Source: Adiantum capillus-veneris (taxonomy: Eukaryota > Streptophyta > Polypodiopsida > Polypodiales > Pteridaceae). From it: 64,000 nucleotides of DNA. Position 1 is the first letter of the stretch, and each line of letters opens with the position of its first letter. The notes beneath the pieces were generated by a model. The model saw nothing but the letters and a program-made list of their open reading frames with translations. It searched no databases and was not told the DNA's origin. The DNA is taken from the NCBI GenBank assembly GCA_014529385.2, contig CM043944.1:80384384-80448383 (forward strand), written 5' to 3'. Both the position numbers and the translations under genes were made by a program. Positions 31,128-40,740 of this stretch are shown in pieces.

Positions 31128-31460
31128 ATGGCCTACCAACTCAAGTTGCCCAACCATTGGCTCATACACAATGCTTGCCATGTGAGCCTACTAAAGCCTT
31201 ACAAAGGAGAGCCACCTCAAGAACCACCTATTGAAGACCCATCAGAGATTGAGGACCAAGAAGAGGCGCTACAGCTTGAGTCCATTCTCCGACATGAAGA
31301 CAAGGTATTAAGAGGTGGTAAGACTATCCACTGATATCTCATTAAGTTTAAGAATTATCCTTTTGAAGATGCTAGATGGATGCAAGGTATACAATCAAAG
31401 GATAACCTAAACCTTGTCAATGCTTACAATGCTCCCCTAGAGAGCAAATGTATAAATGTT
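31128..31460 (+). pseudogene. Element G integrase tail with chromodomain
   Basis: [20 protein letters not shown] is the GPY/F-like integrase end. It is followed by [19 protein letters not shown], a TGA in place of an Arg codon, then YLIKFKNYPFEDARWM. That is a chromodomain of the plant chromovirus type, which steers integration toward marked chromatin (family knowledge). The aromatic residues Y, F and W that can be seen agree with the fold. The stop makes this copy non-functional. Confidence 0.75.
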
Positions 31461-31789
31461 TAAAATGAACAAAATTTTTGTCTCTCTTTTTCTTTATTGT
31501 GCACAAATGTTAAGTAGTATGCATGCTTAGAATCAAGTTTGTGGAGAGGACGTATTCCAAACATCAAGTAGAGCTTGTCACTCTAATATGGAAGATTTAT
31601 AGGACTAATGTGTAGACATTCTTGCCGCAGTCTTAGGCTCTCAAGCACTAAATGAATTAGTCGTCCATTCTGGAATGATGTCGCAGGGTAAGATAGGGAT
31701 CCTCTACCCGCTAGAAAAAGGACTAAAGAATAGGCTTTATCTTCTCTACCCCATAATCAAGCATGACTATGAGTTCAAGAGAGAGTTAA
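31461..31789 (+). other. Element G 3' untranslated stretch
   Basis: Non-coding sequence between the chromodomain and the 3' LTR. A short purine-rich run (AAGAGAGAG near 31777) is a weak candidate for the polypurine tract. Confidence 0.5.
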
Positions 31790-31979
31790 TGTCATAATAA
31801 CTTTAAAGATCCTAATTATTAGCCCATTAAGACTTCCAAAATGCTAAGGTTTCAAAAAATCAAAGATTGTGCCCAAAAGTCAAGCTTAGTAAAATTGGAT
31901 GCTTGATGAGTGTGCCAAATAGTCTTTAAGGCTCCTACATAGGAGGGGGCGAGCCCTGTAAGTAGGGGATGAGAGAGAA

Positions 31980-32028
<49 letters not shown>

Positions 32029-33220
32029 AGCTCCCTTTACACAAAGGGAATGAGGGACACATGTCATCTCCCTAGGCCAATTGCCCACCACAAGGTGCAC
32101 TCAAATCCTATTGGATGGCCGTGGAGGTGGACCAATGAGAATTAGGCTAGAGTAAATATAGTTTAATTCATTTAAAAAAAACTTAACAAAATAAAAAATA
32201 AGAATTAAGCTCTCTGAAGACTATTGGACAGTCTCCCAAGGGGTCCAATGAGCATTCACTAGCCCAATGGCTTGTCTGCTTCCTATTGGCCAAAAGACAA
32301 AGGGGTCCAATGAGAGTTTAGTGGCATTAATTGATTACCTAAAGCTCTCACAAAAGGGGAAAGGGGGACACATGCCAAAAGGATATCACCTATGCTTCTT
32401 AAATCCTATTGGCTAAGCCTGGAGAGGTCCAACGAGGTGCCAGCAAGAGGATTTAGGAAGAGGGTCGACCAAGAGAGAGAGGGGGCTGATTTTTTAAAGG
32501 TATTTTTTCCACACACACTCACACTAGCTCATGTGTGAAGCAAGAAGACTCTCTCTGGCTCCTTCTCAAGCTTTAATGGAAAGCTTATCACACCACCTAC
32601 TCCAAGCTTGTGAGAAAGGAAGCTTACACCAACAACTCTTGGCTTTGTGATGAAAATCCAACCAAGAGCCAAGCTTTAATGCATGCTCATCTCCTATACC
32701 ATGCTAATTACTAAGCTATGCTATGATAATATGAGTGATTATGTCTTTCTCGTAAGACTACTACTTCGTCCTCTCAATCTACTGTCATACCTCGCTAGCT
32801 CTCACCATCTTCGAAGGTGTGTGAGGTCCTGGGTCTAAGACCATGAGGGAAATGATGTTGTGTTTTATAAGTGTTTGCTGAGTGCTTGAAGCTTCCATCT
32901 TCATTGCACTAGCTTGTGATTGAAGTAACACAAGGAACTGTATTGTAAAATGTCTCCTGTGATGGGGGAAACCTATAATACAAAGCCTTTTGGCGGGAGG
33001 ACCGGCTCCATGTAAATCTGGTCCTTAACTGTTGTCAATAGCTTAATTTCTCTCTCTTTTGAAGTATTGTTCATGCCTATCTAACTAGGTGTTATGCTTT
33101 TTGTTGCTCTCTCCACCCAAGCACTCTTTTATGCTCATTAGGAACCTCTTCTAATGAAATTCTCACTATGTTCATGTTATTTTCTGCTACACACAAGTTA
33201 CTAGGCCATTAAACGTTACA
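31790..33220 (+). repeat. Element G 3' LTR
   Basis: It starts TGTCATAATAAC and ends GTTACA. It is a close but clearly diverged match to 23067-24690, with an (AC)n at 31986-32022. No gene is seen. Confidence 0.8.
31986..32022. repeat. (AC)n microsatellite in G 3' LTR
   Basis: About 18 AC units, longer than at the matching site of the 5' LTR. Confidence 0.9.
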
Positions 33221-33359
33221 TAAAAAACTTTTTGCTATGTGACCTAGTGTGACAATTCTATGCAAAGCTTCGTAGGCCTTGAAACTTATAATTGCATTGT
33301 CACACACCTCCATCATCTCCTCATGCGACACAATGCTCTTTAGCTCACTGAAATATGTA
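33221..33359 (-). pseudogene. Gene H, upstream fragment between elements G and E
   Basis: About 45 residues read on the minus strand (YFSELKSIVSHEEMMEVCDN ... ALHRIVTLGHIAKSFL). The frame meets gene H sequence again at 23066 once element G is taken out. Element E interrupts it on the right near 33360, so the rest of the gene lies beyond the window. No domain is recognised in this short piece. Confidence 0.4.
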
Positions 33360-33575
33360 TGGCGTTGACGGGAGCAAAGCGAACCCCGAACCCCGACGGC
33401 CTCTAAAACACCGGGGACCGAATGGCGCGCCTTGAGCCTGTCATGGTAAAGCAAACAAGGGGCACCACCTAGCTTCAGCGGCTAGGACGCAAACAACACA
33501 CCACCATAACAAAGTTTTCATCCAAGAGAGATGGATGCTTGGGAGCAATGATGAAGAGGAAAGGGAATGAGATCA

Positions 33576-33578
<3 letters not shown>

Positions 33579-33645
<67 letters not shown>
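33579..33645. repeat. (GA)n microsatellite in E LTR
   Basis: About 33 GA units. A GA tract occupies the equivalent place in the D LTR. Confidence 0.95.
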
Positions 33646-33648
<3 letters not shown>

Positions 33649-34120
33649 GGGAGGGGGTATAGCGGCTTAGTACCTAGGCACCACAAAAGGATGGAGAATC
33701 CGCACACCCTTCACACATACACAAGCTCACTCCAAACACAAGACTAGGTGGCGATTCCGCACACCTCACATGGGCAAAACATTGCAAGAAAACATACTCA
33801 CAAAACCTCAAGCTTTATTTAGAGAATAAGGCGATGAAATGGGGAGCATAGGGTAGGGGAATGAGAAGGGAGAGCGTGGTAGAGCACATGGCGGATAGGT
33901 GGGAGTTGATGGCGAAGACTTGCACGAGGGTTACGGCCATCATCCTTCATTTAGTTTTCCTTCATCTTCCATAGCCCAAGGGTATAGAGGTCATGCTTAA
34001 AACGAGCATGGTGATTGCGGTGATGGTGATGGTGTGGGTGTGTGTGTGTGCACTAGGCACACACAGTGCATAGTGTACTCTTTGGTGATGGTGTGTGTCC
34101 TTAGTGTGATGGTGACCCCT

Positions 34121-34130
34121 CTTTATATAG
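34121..34130 (-). promoter_or_regulatory. TATA box of E LTR
   Basis: CTATATAAAG on the minus strand inside the 3' LTR. Confidence 0.5.
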
Positions 34131-34964
34131 GGGAGGAGGGGGGAGAAATTCTAGAATTTATAAATGAAGAAATCATTATCTACATAGGCCATGTGATTGT
34201 GGGCCCCACTTGTCTGGCTGTGTGTATATGTGCCAGAACAGCAGTCTCATGACAGAGAGACTAAGAGAGAGAGATGGGTTGATGAAAAAAGTGAGAGGTG
34301 ACATGGAGAATAAAGTAATTACAAGAGGGGAGAGAGGGGAGTGTGTTCAGAGGTGAATCTGTGTGCAGATGTGTGTGAACACAAGAAAAATCAGGTAACC
34401 ACCGGGTGGGGATGGGTCTGTGGGCACCTTTTTTAGTGAAACTGAGTGTGTGTGAGTGTGGGGGAGGTTATTTAGCTACAAAACAAGATACATGGAGCCC
34501 TTTAGAGAGAGAGGGGGGTATTTGGGTCATGGGATATGATAGGAGAGAGAAAGAGGGGGTGGGGTATACTATTTTGGAAGATAGGGTAAGTTGCATGTGA
34601 GTTAGGGTGCATTATTGGTGAGTTATAATGCATTATTGGTGAGAGGTGGGGTAGCTTGAGGGGAGAGAGAAAGGAGAAAGGACAAGGGGAAGAGAGAGGG
34701 GGTTGACCTTTTGAGTGGAGGAGAGAAAAAGGGACACCCGACGGGGCAACAGTGAAGAAAAAGGAGGCAAGGTGGGGATGGGCTACCCCGCAGGCATGAG
34801 GTGGCCTATTTTACCTTTCTTATATATTTACATAATCATACTTTATTTTTTTTCTTACTTTTTCCAATTCCTTTTATCACTCCCTCCCTAAGAGGGGGTT
34901 TTCATGGGGTGGGGACGAGAGAAGAGGGGTATGGGAGCTTGGCCTGTGAAAAGCCCCCATCATT

Positions 34965-34980
34965 AGCCCTCCCCTTTTGG
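34965..34980 (-). other. Polypurine tract of element E
   Basis: The minus strand reads CCAAAAGGGGAGGGCT just before the LTR start. The GAGGGCTAATGAT context is shared with C and D. Confidence 0.75.
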
Positions 34981-34990
34981 CTAGAGGCAT

Positions 34991-36050
34991 TCATGTCTCT
35001 AGCTCATCTGTTTGATCATTATCGTCGGAGGTGGCGGCTGATGGTTTGTCCTCATCTAGAATGTCAATTGGTGGAGCCTGGGCAAATCGAAGAAAATAAG
35101 GTTTAAGTCGCCAACCATTTACCGTGGTTTTATGAACTTTTCCATCAGTCTCCATAAGCTGGTAGCTTCCATTGGCATAATTTTTCCTAATGATGAAAGG
35201 GCCTTCCCATCGGAGCAGGAGTTTCTTATCCTTGCGCGTGTCGAAGCGATTGTCGTAGCGGAGCACCAACATTCCTTTATTCAATTCTTTTTTCCGGAGA
35301 TGCTCGTCAAAGCTAAGCTGTCTATGCTCTGCTTGTGCTGCATAAAACTTTATTGATTCTTCTCTATCCAGCTGTAGTCTTTCCAAGTTGATGATGTGAT
35401 CTCTCAAATGCATGTTGGGTTGTTGAAGTTGGCTTGCCATTACTCTGAGACTTTGTAGTTGCACTTCAATGGGCAAGATTGCTTCCTTACCAAATACTAG
35501 ATGATACGGTGTGAATCCCAAGGATGTACGAAATGAAGTTATGTAGGCCCATAAAGCTGGTAGTAGATACTTATCCCAGTCTCCGGAATGATTGTTTACC
35601 TGCTTGGTAATAATTTTAGAAACCATTCCATTTACCTTTTCAACTAGGCCATTACATTGAGGGTAATATGGTGAAGAGTGCCTCCTTGTAATGCCCAGTT
35701 TTTGCATTAATTCTCCTACCAAGTCTGCTCTGAAACCTGGCCCTCTATCAGAGATGATCTCTAAAGGTGTGCCAAACCTACAGCATATGTGCTCGTAGAT
35801 AAATTTAGCAACCTCTACCGCTGTGATTCTAGTGGTGGTTGTAGCCTCTGCCCATCTAATCATGTAGTCGACCCCCATGATAATGTAGAATTTTCCTGAG
35901 TTGGCCCTAGGTAATGGCCCAATGGCATCGATACCCCATTTTTCAAATGGGCCATATGAGAGAATAGGTGTCTGTGGTTCAAGCATAAGTGACCTAGTGC
36001 CGGCCTTTTGACACAACTTACACGTTTTGCACCAATGGTGTACATCACGG
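34991..36050 (-). pseudogene. Element E integrase, core and C-terminal region
   Basis: About 350 residues are open. They begin at the Cys-Cys half of the zinc-binding domain (HHWCKTCKLCQKAG), then the core with D in WGIDAIGPLPR, D in IISDRGPGFR and E in NGLVEKVNG. The C-terminal module RYDNRFD ... RWEGPFIIRKNYANGSYQL and a short acidic tail follow. The His-His half lies at 46078-46350, separated by the 10-kb insertion of element F. The frame is open right up to the insertion point, so F may have killed an intact gene. Confidence 0.85.
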
Positions 36051-36866
36051 TGTCGTGCTGTGACACGTACATAGTGGGAACGCATGCTACAAGATCTATC
36101 TTGTATTTTTTTAGATACATAATTATATTTCCTATAGTGTACATATGCATATTTAAGTATAATAATAAGCCATCTATCTCATCCTATTATTTTTCTCAAG
36201 GGTAACCTATCCTTACTTTACCATCAGAAAATACTATGGGAAAAGCATCAATAGCTCCGCCTCTTTAACTTGGGGCAAAAAGCATTGATTCTTTATTTCT
36301 ACTATTTCATTATCATCTCACACCCTAGCTAGATCCTATATCTAGGGTAAACTCCAATATATATATATTCTACGTATTTTTTTTACTTTTCTTATATTTC
36401 TTTTTAAATAGCTACTAGGAGAGAATCAAATCCTAGTGGGACACTAGGTGGCATGATTTCAAAGATACACTTATTTTAATGCATTATTGCAAGCATGATT
36501 ACAAAACTTTGTCAAGGAGCAATGTCATGCTTTCATATGGCATGAGGTTTCCTTTGGAATTAAATGAAAGTCTAGGCTAAGGAGACCACATGAAGACTTT
36601 TGCTGCCATAAATGGACCCTATTTTGATGAATTTTTTAGACAGGGTTCCAATCTGAATTGGAAAACAATTTTAAAATGAAAATCGTAGCTAATGAGCTGA
36701 AGTTTTTGCCCATATTTTGACTTTTTTATTTGGAGCCACGGTTGAGGAGATATGATCAAAATACTGGACCCCAGTCTGTCCACATCATGCTCATTTCCAA
36801 CTTTTCCAATTCTTGTTCACACTGGCTCCTCTCTTCTTGTGTAAACCCTTGGGGTTTCCCTTCACC

Positions 36867-36874
36867 TATAAAAG
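36867..36874 (+). promoter_or_regulatory. TATA box of F 5' LTR
   Basis: TATAAAAG. Transcription from here would begin near 36900, placing both small ORFs in the 5' leader of the transcript. Confidence 0.65.
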
Positions 36875-37423
36875 GGAACCTCTTCTTCCTTGAAAAGAAC
36901 TCAATCATTCAAGCCATTGATGAGAGGAATTCTTGAGGGAGTGAGTAGTAATGCCTAATTGTACTTAGCCCCATTAACATAAGTCCAAGCCTACACTTTC
37001 TCCCAGAGGAAGACTAGCCATTCTTGTACGCTATCCTTGGAAGATCAACTCTAATCAAAGAAGGTGTTGTACTTGGCGTATCAATCAAAGTGGAGTGCTC
37101 CCCTCTTCTTCTCTCTCCCATCAATAATGGTGCCAAAGGGTTTCAAGTAAGATGTGTTCTACATTGATGTTTTCTTGATTTCTTGTTGTTTTCATTTTCA
37201 TCTCTAATCCAACATATATATATATATATATGTATCTAATCTCATCTCCTTAACCAAACCTATCTCTTTCATTCTTAGTAATTCATCCTCTCTAGGTTCT
37301 CTTGCTACAGGTACATCTCTCCCCGCAGTATCCTTATTGCCTACGGGCAAGAATAGGGCTTGGGAGGGAAACTTCTCATCTCTTCACTTCTCTCATATCT
37401 ACATTTCTCACATACTATCCTAG

Positions 37424-37642
37424 ATGAATAACCCACATGATGATCATTTCTATCGCTTTCACTCTGTACGATCTATTAGAATTAACGTATGGATTAGCCG
37501 TAAAATACACTTTCAACAACGTATAGTGTTTCTCTTCGGCCATGAAAGGCTGAATGTAATACTTCTATCACCGGATCCCATCATACTACCTCTCATAGAC
37601 TATAATTTTTCTTTTGATGTAAGCGTAGTTATCTTGCTATGA
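37424..37642 (+). CDS. Small ORF tw-a (72 aa) in F 5' LTR
   Basis: Family unknown. The N-terminal 17 residues are variable. The conserved core reads IRINVWISRKIHFQQRIVFL, then FG..RLN.I..SPDPIILPL, IDY and a C-terminal hydrophobic end (DVSVVILL). The 72-residue homologue in element D (63363-63581) is about 60% identical by eye, without gaps, although D belongs to another retroelement family. Its last codons overlap the start of tw-b by ATGA, an arrangement that permits reinitiation of translation. No catalytic motif, signal peptide or full membrane span is visible. A coding role is inferred from exact length and protein-level conservation. Confidence 0.65.
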   Translation: MNNPHDDHFYRFHSVRSIRINVWISRKIHFQQRIVFLFGHERLNVILLSPDPIILPLIDYNFSFDVSVVILL

Positions 37643-37851
37643 ACCAAGAGGATTTGCACACACAATTAATCCCAATCACTAGACAAAATATATATATTAT
37701 GGTAAGCACAAAACTACAATTCCAAAGAACAATTCGTAGCCTATTTGGTCAGCCAAGATTGAATGCCATTAACTTATCCATTAACCCTTTCATATTACCC
37801 ATGATACGATATGACCATAGCCTTGATGTTTTCGTCTTCGTATTGTTTTGA
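37639..37851 (+). CDS. Small ORF tw-b (70 aa) in F 5' LTR
   Basis: Family unknown and paralogous to tw-a. The core reads IMVSTKLQFQRTIRSLFG, then RLNAINLS.NPFILP.IRYD and ends DVFVFVLF. The homologue in D (63603-63815) is also exactly 70 residues and about 63% identical by eye. Synonymous sites between the two are largely changed while residues are kept (for example CTA/TTG for Leu, AGA/CGT for Arg), which points to selection on protein. It starts in the ATGA overlap with tw-a. Function unknown. Confidence 0.65.
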   Translation: MNQEDLHTQLIPITRQNIYIMVSTKLQFQRTIRSLFGQPRLNAINLSINPFILPMIRYDHSLDVFVFVLF

Positions 37852-38058
37852 CATTCTCTTTTGCGTTCTTTCTTTGTGTGTGTGAATGCAAGAGAGAAAG
37901 AGTGAGTTTTCTTTGATTGCACTTCTTTCCAAACCCTAGTCTTCATGGCATCTATGGTTTAACTCCTTCATATAGTTTTTGTTGAGTTCTCTCACAAACT
38001 CTCACAGCCATAAGCCTGGTGCTTTCCTGGCAAGATCGCAGATTTCTCGACATAGTTT

Positions 38059-38074
38059 TGGTGAACCTGACGCG
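38059..38074 (+). other. Primer binding site of element F
   Basis: TGGTGAACCTGACGCG follows the LTR by six bases and starts with TGG. The cognate tRNA is not recognised. It differs from the sites of A, B, C, D and G. Confidence 0.55.
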
Positions 38075-38105
38075 AATCTGCTAGGGTGAGAGTTTGTGGG
38101 TAACC

Positions 38106-40481
38106 ATGGGTGATCATGTTGAGCAATAGGGTATGCATTTTGACACAGCAACAATGCAAATGTTTCAAGCATTTGCAATGTTCATGCAACAACAACATGC
38201 TACTGAAAGAAGGGAGATTTCAGCAACGAAGGCCATACAAGCGGTCGAAAACAGAATGGATCAGTTCAATGGCAAAGATGTAACCAAGTACTTACGCGAG
38301 TATGTGAAGGAGATGGAGTTGCATCGCGTGTCAGAAGGTGAGATGATTCAAAGCTTTGAGCTAGTTGTTGCTCCAGAAATTAGGGAGCATGTTAGGGCAA
38401 TTAAAGATGGGCATGGGAGAAATTGGGAAGAACTCAAAGTAGCTTTAAAGGAGGAATATTTCATGGAGGACTCTGAGAGAGTGACCAAAAGGACATTCTT
38501 AGAATGGGTAGTCAAGCCAAAGCAAGGACTATCAATAACAGAGCTACTTAGGGAATTTGAGCGGCGCTATGCACAACTCACTAGGACAGAAAGGGCCACA
38601 CTAGATGCAGAGAAGACAGGTCTTTTCTTACAAGCTGTAGGTAAAGAGTTTCAAGAAAATTTGGAACTTCTTCTTGAAGATAAAGATGCTGAGCAAGGAC
38701 TAAAGACCGACTGGAATGAGGTTGAAGGTGCTGTCTCACTGCTTGCCAAACGACAAAGAAGAAGGGACAAGATGGTAGTAAACACTACAAGTCCTTCCAC
38801 CTCAACTTCTGACAAAATGGTAAAGCCTACTTTTATCGCTCCTAAGTTTGATGAGTCCATGCTAGATGAGCTTGTGAAGGGAATGCGTGACTTGAAGGTG
38901 AAGTTTGCAAAGCTTGAAGAAAAAGGCCAACCATCAGGGCCACTTCCTAGGCAAAGACAACAGCCCAAAGAAGGGTTTGTTAATAGATGTATTTGGTGTG
39001 ATAGTACAGACCATGTAAGAAGGTATTGTGATGATTTTAGTGATGCTTTGTCAAAAGATGTTGTCTTTTTTAAGGATGGTAAAATCCACTTAAGAGAGAC
39101 AGGTCTACCCTTGAGAACTAACTTTGGGAAGGGGGGAATGCAAACCTTAGTTGAAGATATGGCAACCAAGCATGCGACCTCTTCAGTTGAGGCAGCTACT
39201 TATGGAGTAAAAATTGAACATTTTTGTGATGAAGAGGTGAGTGACCATCATGGTCAAATTTGGCCAAATGTCATGCAATTAGCTACAAAGGGAAAGCTTA
39301 CAAAAGAGATTCTACATGAAGCAGGTGATTGCATACGTCTAGAAACAGGATGGAATGATCCAGTGGACTCATTGTCAGTGCATGCCTACATTACAAAATG
39401 CCAACAAAATGAGGCAATTGTAGAAGAGAAGCGCGGACGTGAGAATGCTGATGAAGGACCATCAAAAAGAGCTTCTAGAAGTGGGGGAAGAAGCGACTCA
39501 ATGCCTTCTCAAACACCCTCAACACAAGGAGCATCTCCACCTGAAGTACTCATGGAGGAGTCTACAACAGGAAAGAAGAAAGAGCCAACGAAAGGTAAGA
39601 CAAAAGGCCCAACTTATAAACTACAATCTGATATTGAGGTTGCTACAGATTTAAAGAAAGTCTTGGAGGAAAGGATCTTGAATAGCAAGATTGAGTTTAC
39701 TTTGGGAGAAGTTCTTGGCATTGAAAAGCGTGAATTCCATGAGGAGATCATTGACATCATCAAGAGAAAGAGGCAAACCCTTGCTGAAGTTTCTCATCCA
39801 CAGGTTGAAGGGAAAACCTCAAAGACACAAGGGATGCAACTGCAAAATAAGGAGAATGATGGAGTTGTGGTAGGATGCTACCAATCTAGTGGGAGAGTGA
39901 AGCAAGTGTATTTCTCAAATGATGATGAAGAAGTTGAAGATATTCCTAGGAGTTACTATTCACAAAGTCATTGGGCAAGGGCTACTACAGAAACTTTGGT
40001 CAAGGTAGGTGATCTTGAAGAGCCATTTGTTGCCTTGATTGACCATGGTTCAGAAATAAATATAATGTCAAAGAGTCTCTACAACAAGTGCAAATGGCCT
40101 ATGGACACAGATCATGGCTGGATGGTAAAAGTGGCAAACAATTCATCCGGTGAATTGTATGCAGCATGTCCAGGTGTGAAGGTAACAATAGGTGATGTAA
40201 AGATTGACCAAAACTTCTTTGTACAGGATACATCTTCATATCATCTCATCCTTGGACAACCCTACATTGTGGGAGTTCGAATGGAAACAAAGGTAATGGA
40301 CGATGGTTCAGCATATGCTAGAATACGTAGCAAAGATGGTAAACGAGCTGTCCAATTTCTCACAGTCTGTGTAAACCATGAAAGAAATCGTGACAACCTC
40401 AGAGAACATCCTCTACCAAAGGTAAGCAAAGAGTCTCATGATCATAGAGAAATGATGGGTTCTGGCCAAGTACCATTGTAA
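38106..40481 (+). CDS. Element F gag-protease
   Basis: The natural start is probably ATG 38106; a TAG seven codons later (38127, probably from CAG) breaks it, and the frame is open again from ATG 38133 for 782 residues. Counting from 38133, residues 45-190 are a gag domain (QFNGKDVTKYLREYVKEMEL, ELLREFERRYAQLTR). A zinc knuckle CIWCDSTDHVRRYC lies near 286. A basic, disordered stretch covers 430-510. The protease has ALIDHGSEINIM with catalytic Asp637 and HLILGQPYIVG near 705. The motif is DHG, not the usual DSG or DTG. The pattern of knuckle and protease resembles basidiomycete gypsy elements. The frame ends at a TAA before pol. Confidence 0.75.
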
Positions 40482-40740
40482 AGCGGGATTGCAGTGGTAC
40501 AGAAAGAAAAAGGGTCTCGCTTGATCCAAAAATAGGTGAAACTTTCTCGATGAGCTCCTTGGTAACAAGGAATGGATCAGTATGTTTTACAAAACTTGAA
40601 GATTTGAAGAGATATGAGAGGCAATATGTGCATAATATACAAATAGGCATGAAAAAGAGTGGGTTGCTAAAGCCTACTGAAAATGTTTTGGGTTTGTGTG
40701 AACAAGTTTCTTTTGTAGATACTATGGGTGAGCTTCTATA
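40482..40740 (+). pseudogene. Element F gag-pol junction
   Basis: Sequence between the gag-PR stop and the pol frame. A second-frame reading (VTRNGSVCFTKLEDLKRYER ... SFVDTMGELL) is open for 60 residues and ends in tandem stops right before pol. It may be part of the original polyprotein shifted by an indel. Confidence 0.4.

Larger units (their letters stand above)
23067..33220 (+). mobile_element. Element G: decayed chromovirus (Ty3/gypsy) with chromodomain
   Basis: Two LTRs (23067-24690 and 31790-33220) bracket a tRNA-iMet-like primer site, gag with zinc knuckle, PR, RT, RNase H, integrase and a chromodomain, all on the plus strand. Candidate target duplication is TAAAC (23062-23066) against TAAAA (33221-33225), one mismatch. 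Many stops and frameshifts and a 200-bp length difference between LTRs mark an old copy. It is inserted in gene H and itself contains a TTAA-flanked DNA element. Confidence 0.8.
33360..34962 (-). repeat. Element E 3' LTR
   Basis: The inner edge TGATGGGGGC (minus) is adjacent to the polypurine tract. The outer edge near 33360 is inferred from similarity to the D LTR start. Shared landmarks with the C/D LTRs are the block GGGGCACCACCTAG near 33460 and a GA microsatellite beyond it. Open frames inside (for example near 34040 and 34410) are low-complexity and not supported as genes. Confidence 0.65.
33360..36050 (-). mobile_element. Element E, 3' part: Tat-like Ty3/gypsy
   Basis: Minus strand: 3' LTR (33360-34962), polypurine tract and integrase. 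The rest of the integrase resumes at 46078-46350 after element F, then E is cut again by element C; everything upstream lies beyond the window. The integrase is closest in pattern to C and D (WGIDAIGPLPR against WGIDAMGPLPR), so it is a third, more distant Tat-like family. It is inserted in gene H. Confidence 0.75.
36051..38052 (+). repeat. Element F 5' LTR
   Basis: TGTCGTGCTG to TTCTCGACA. A TATA box lies at 36867. The LTR carries the twin small ORFs at 37424-37851 and an (AT)n run near 37214-37230. Apart from the twin ORFs no gene is seen. Confidence 0.9.

Noticed and set aside
33209-33454. 81-residue minus frame as one small gene
   Set aside because: It joins E LTR sequence to the H fragment across an insertion boundary, so it is a chance fusion.
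34034-34600. Open frames in the E LTR
   Set aside because: Low-complexity Val/Cys/Gly readings of GT- and GA-rich LTR; no relative in the C or D LTRs.
38651-39169. 172-residue minus-strand frame in F
   Set aside because: It is antisense to gag of F; the plus strand has the zinc knuckle and gag motifs.
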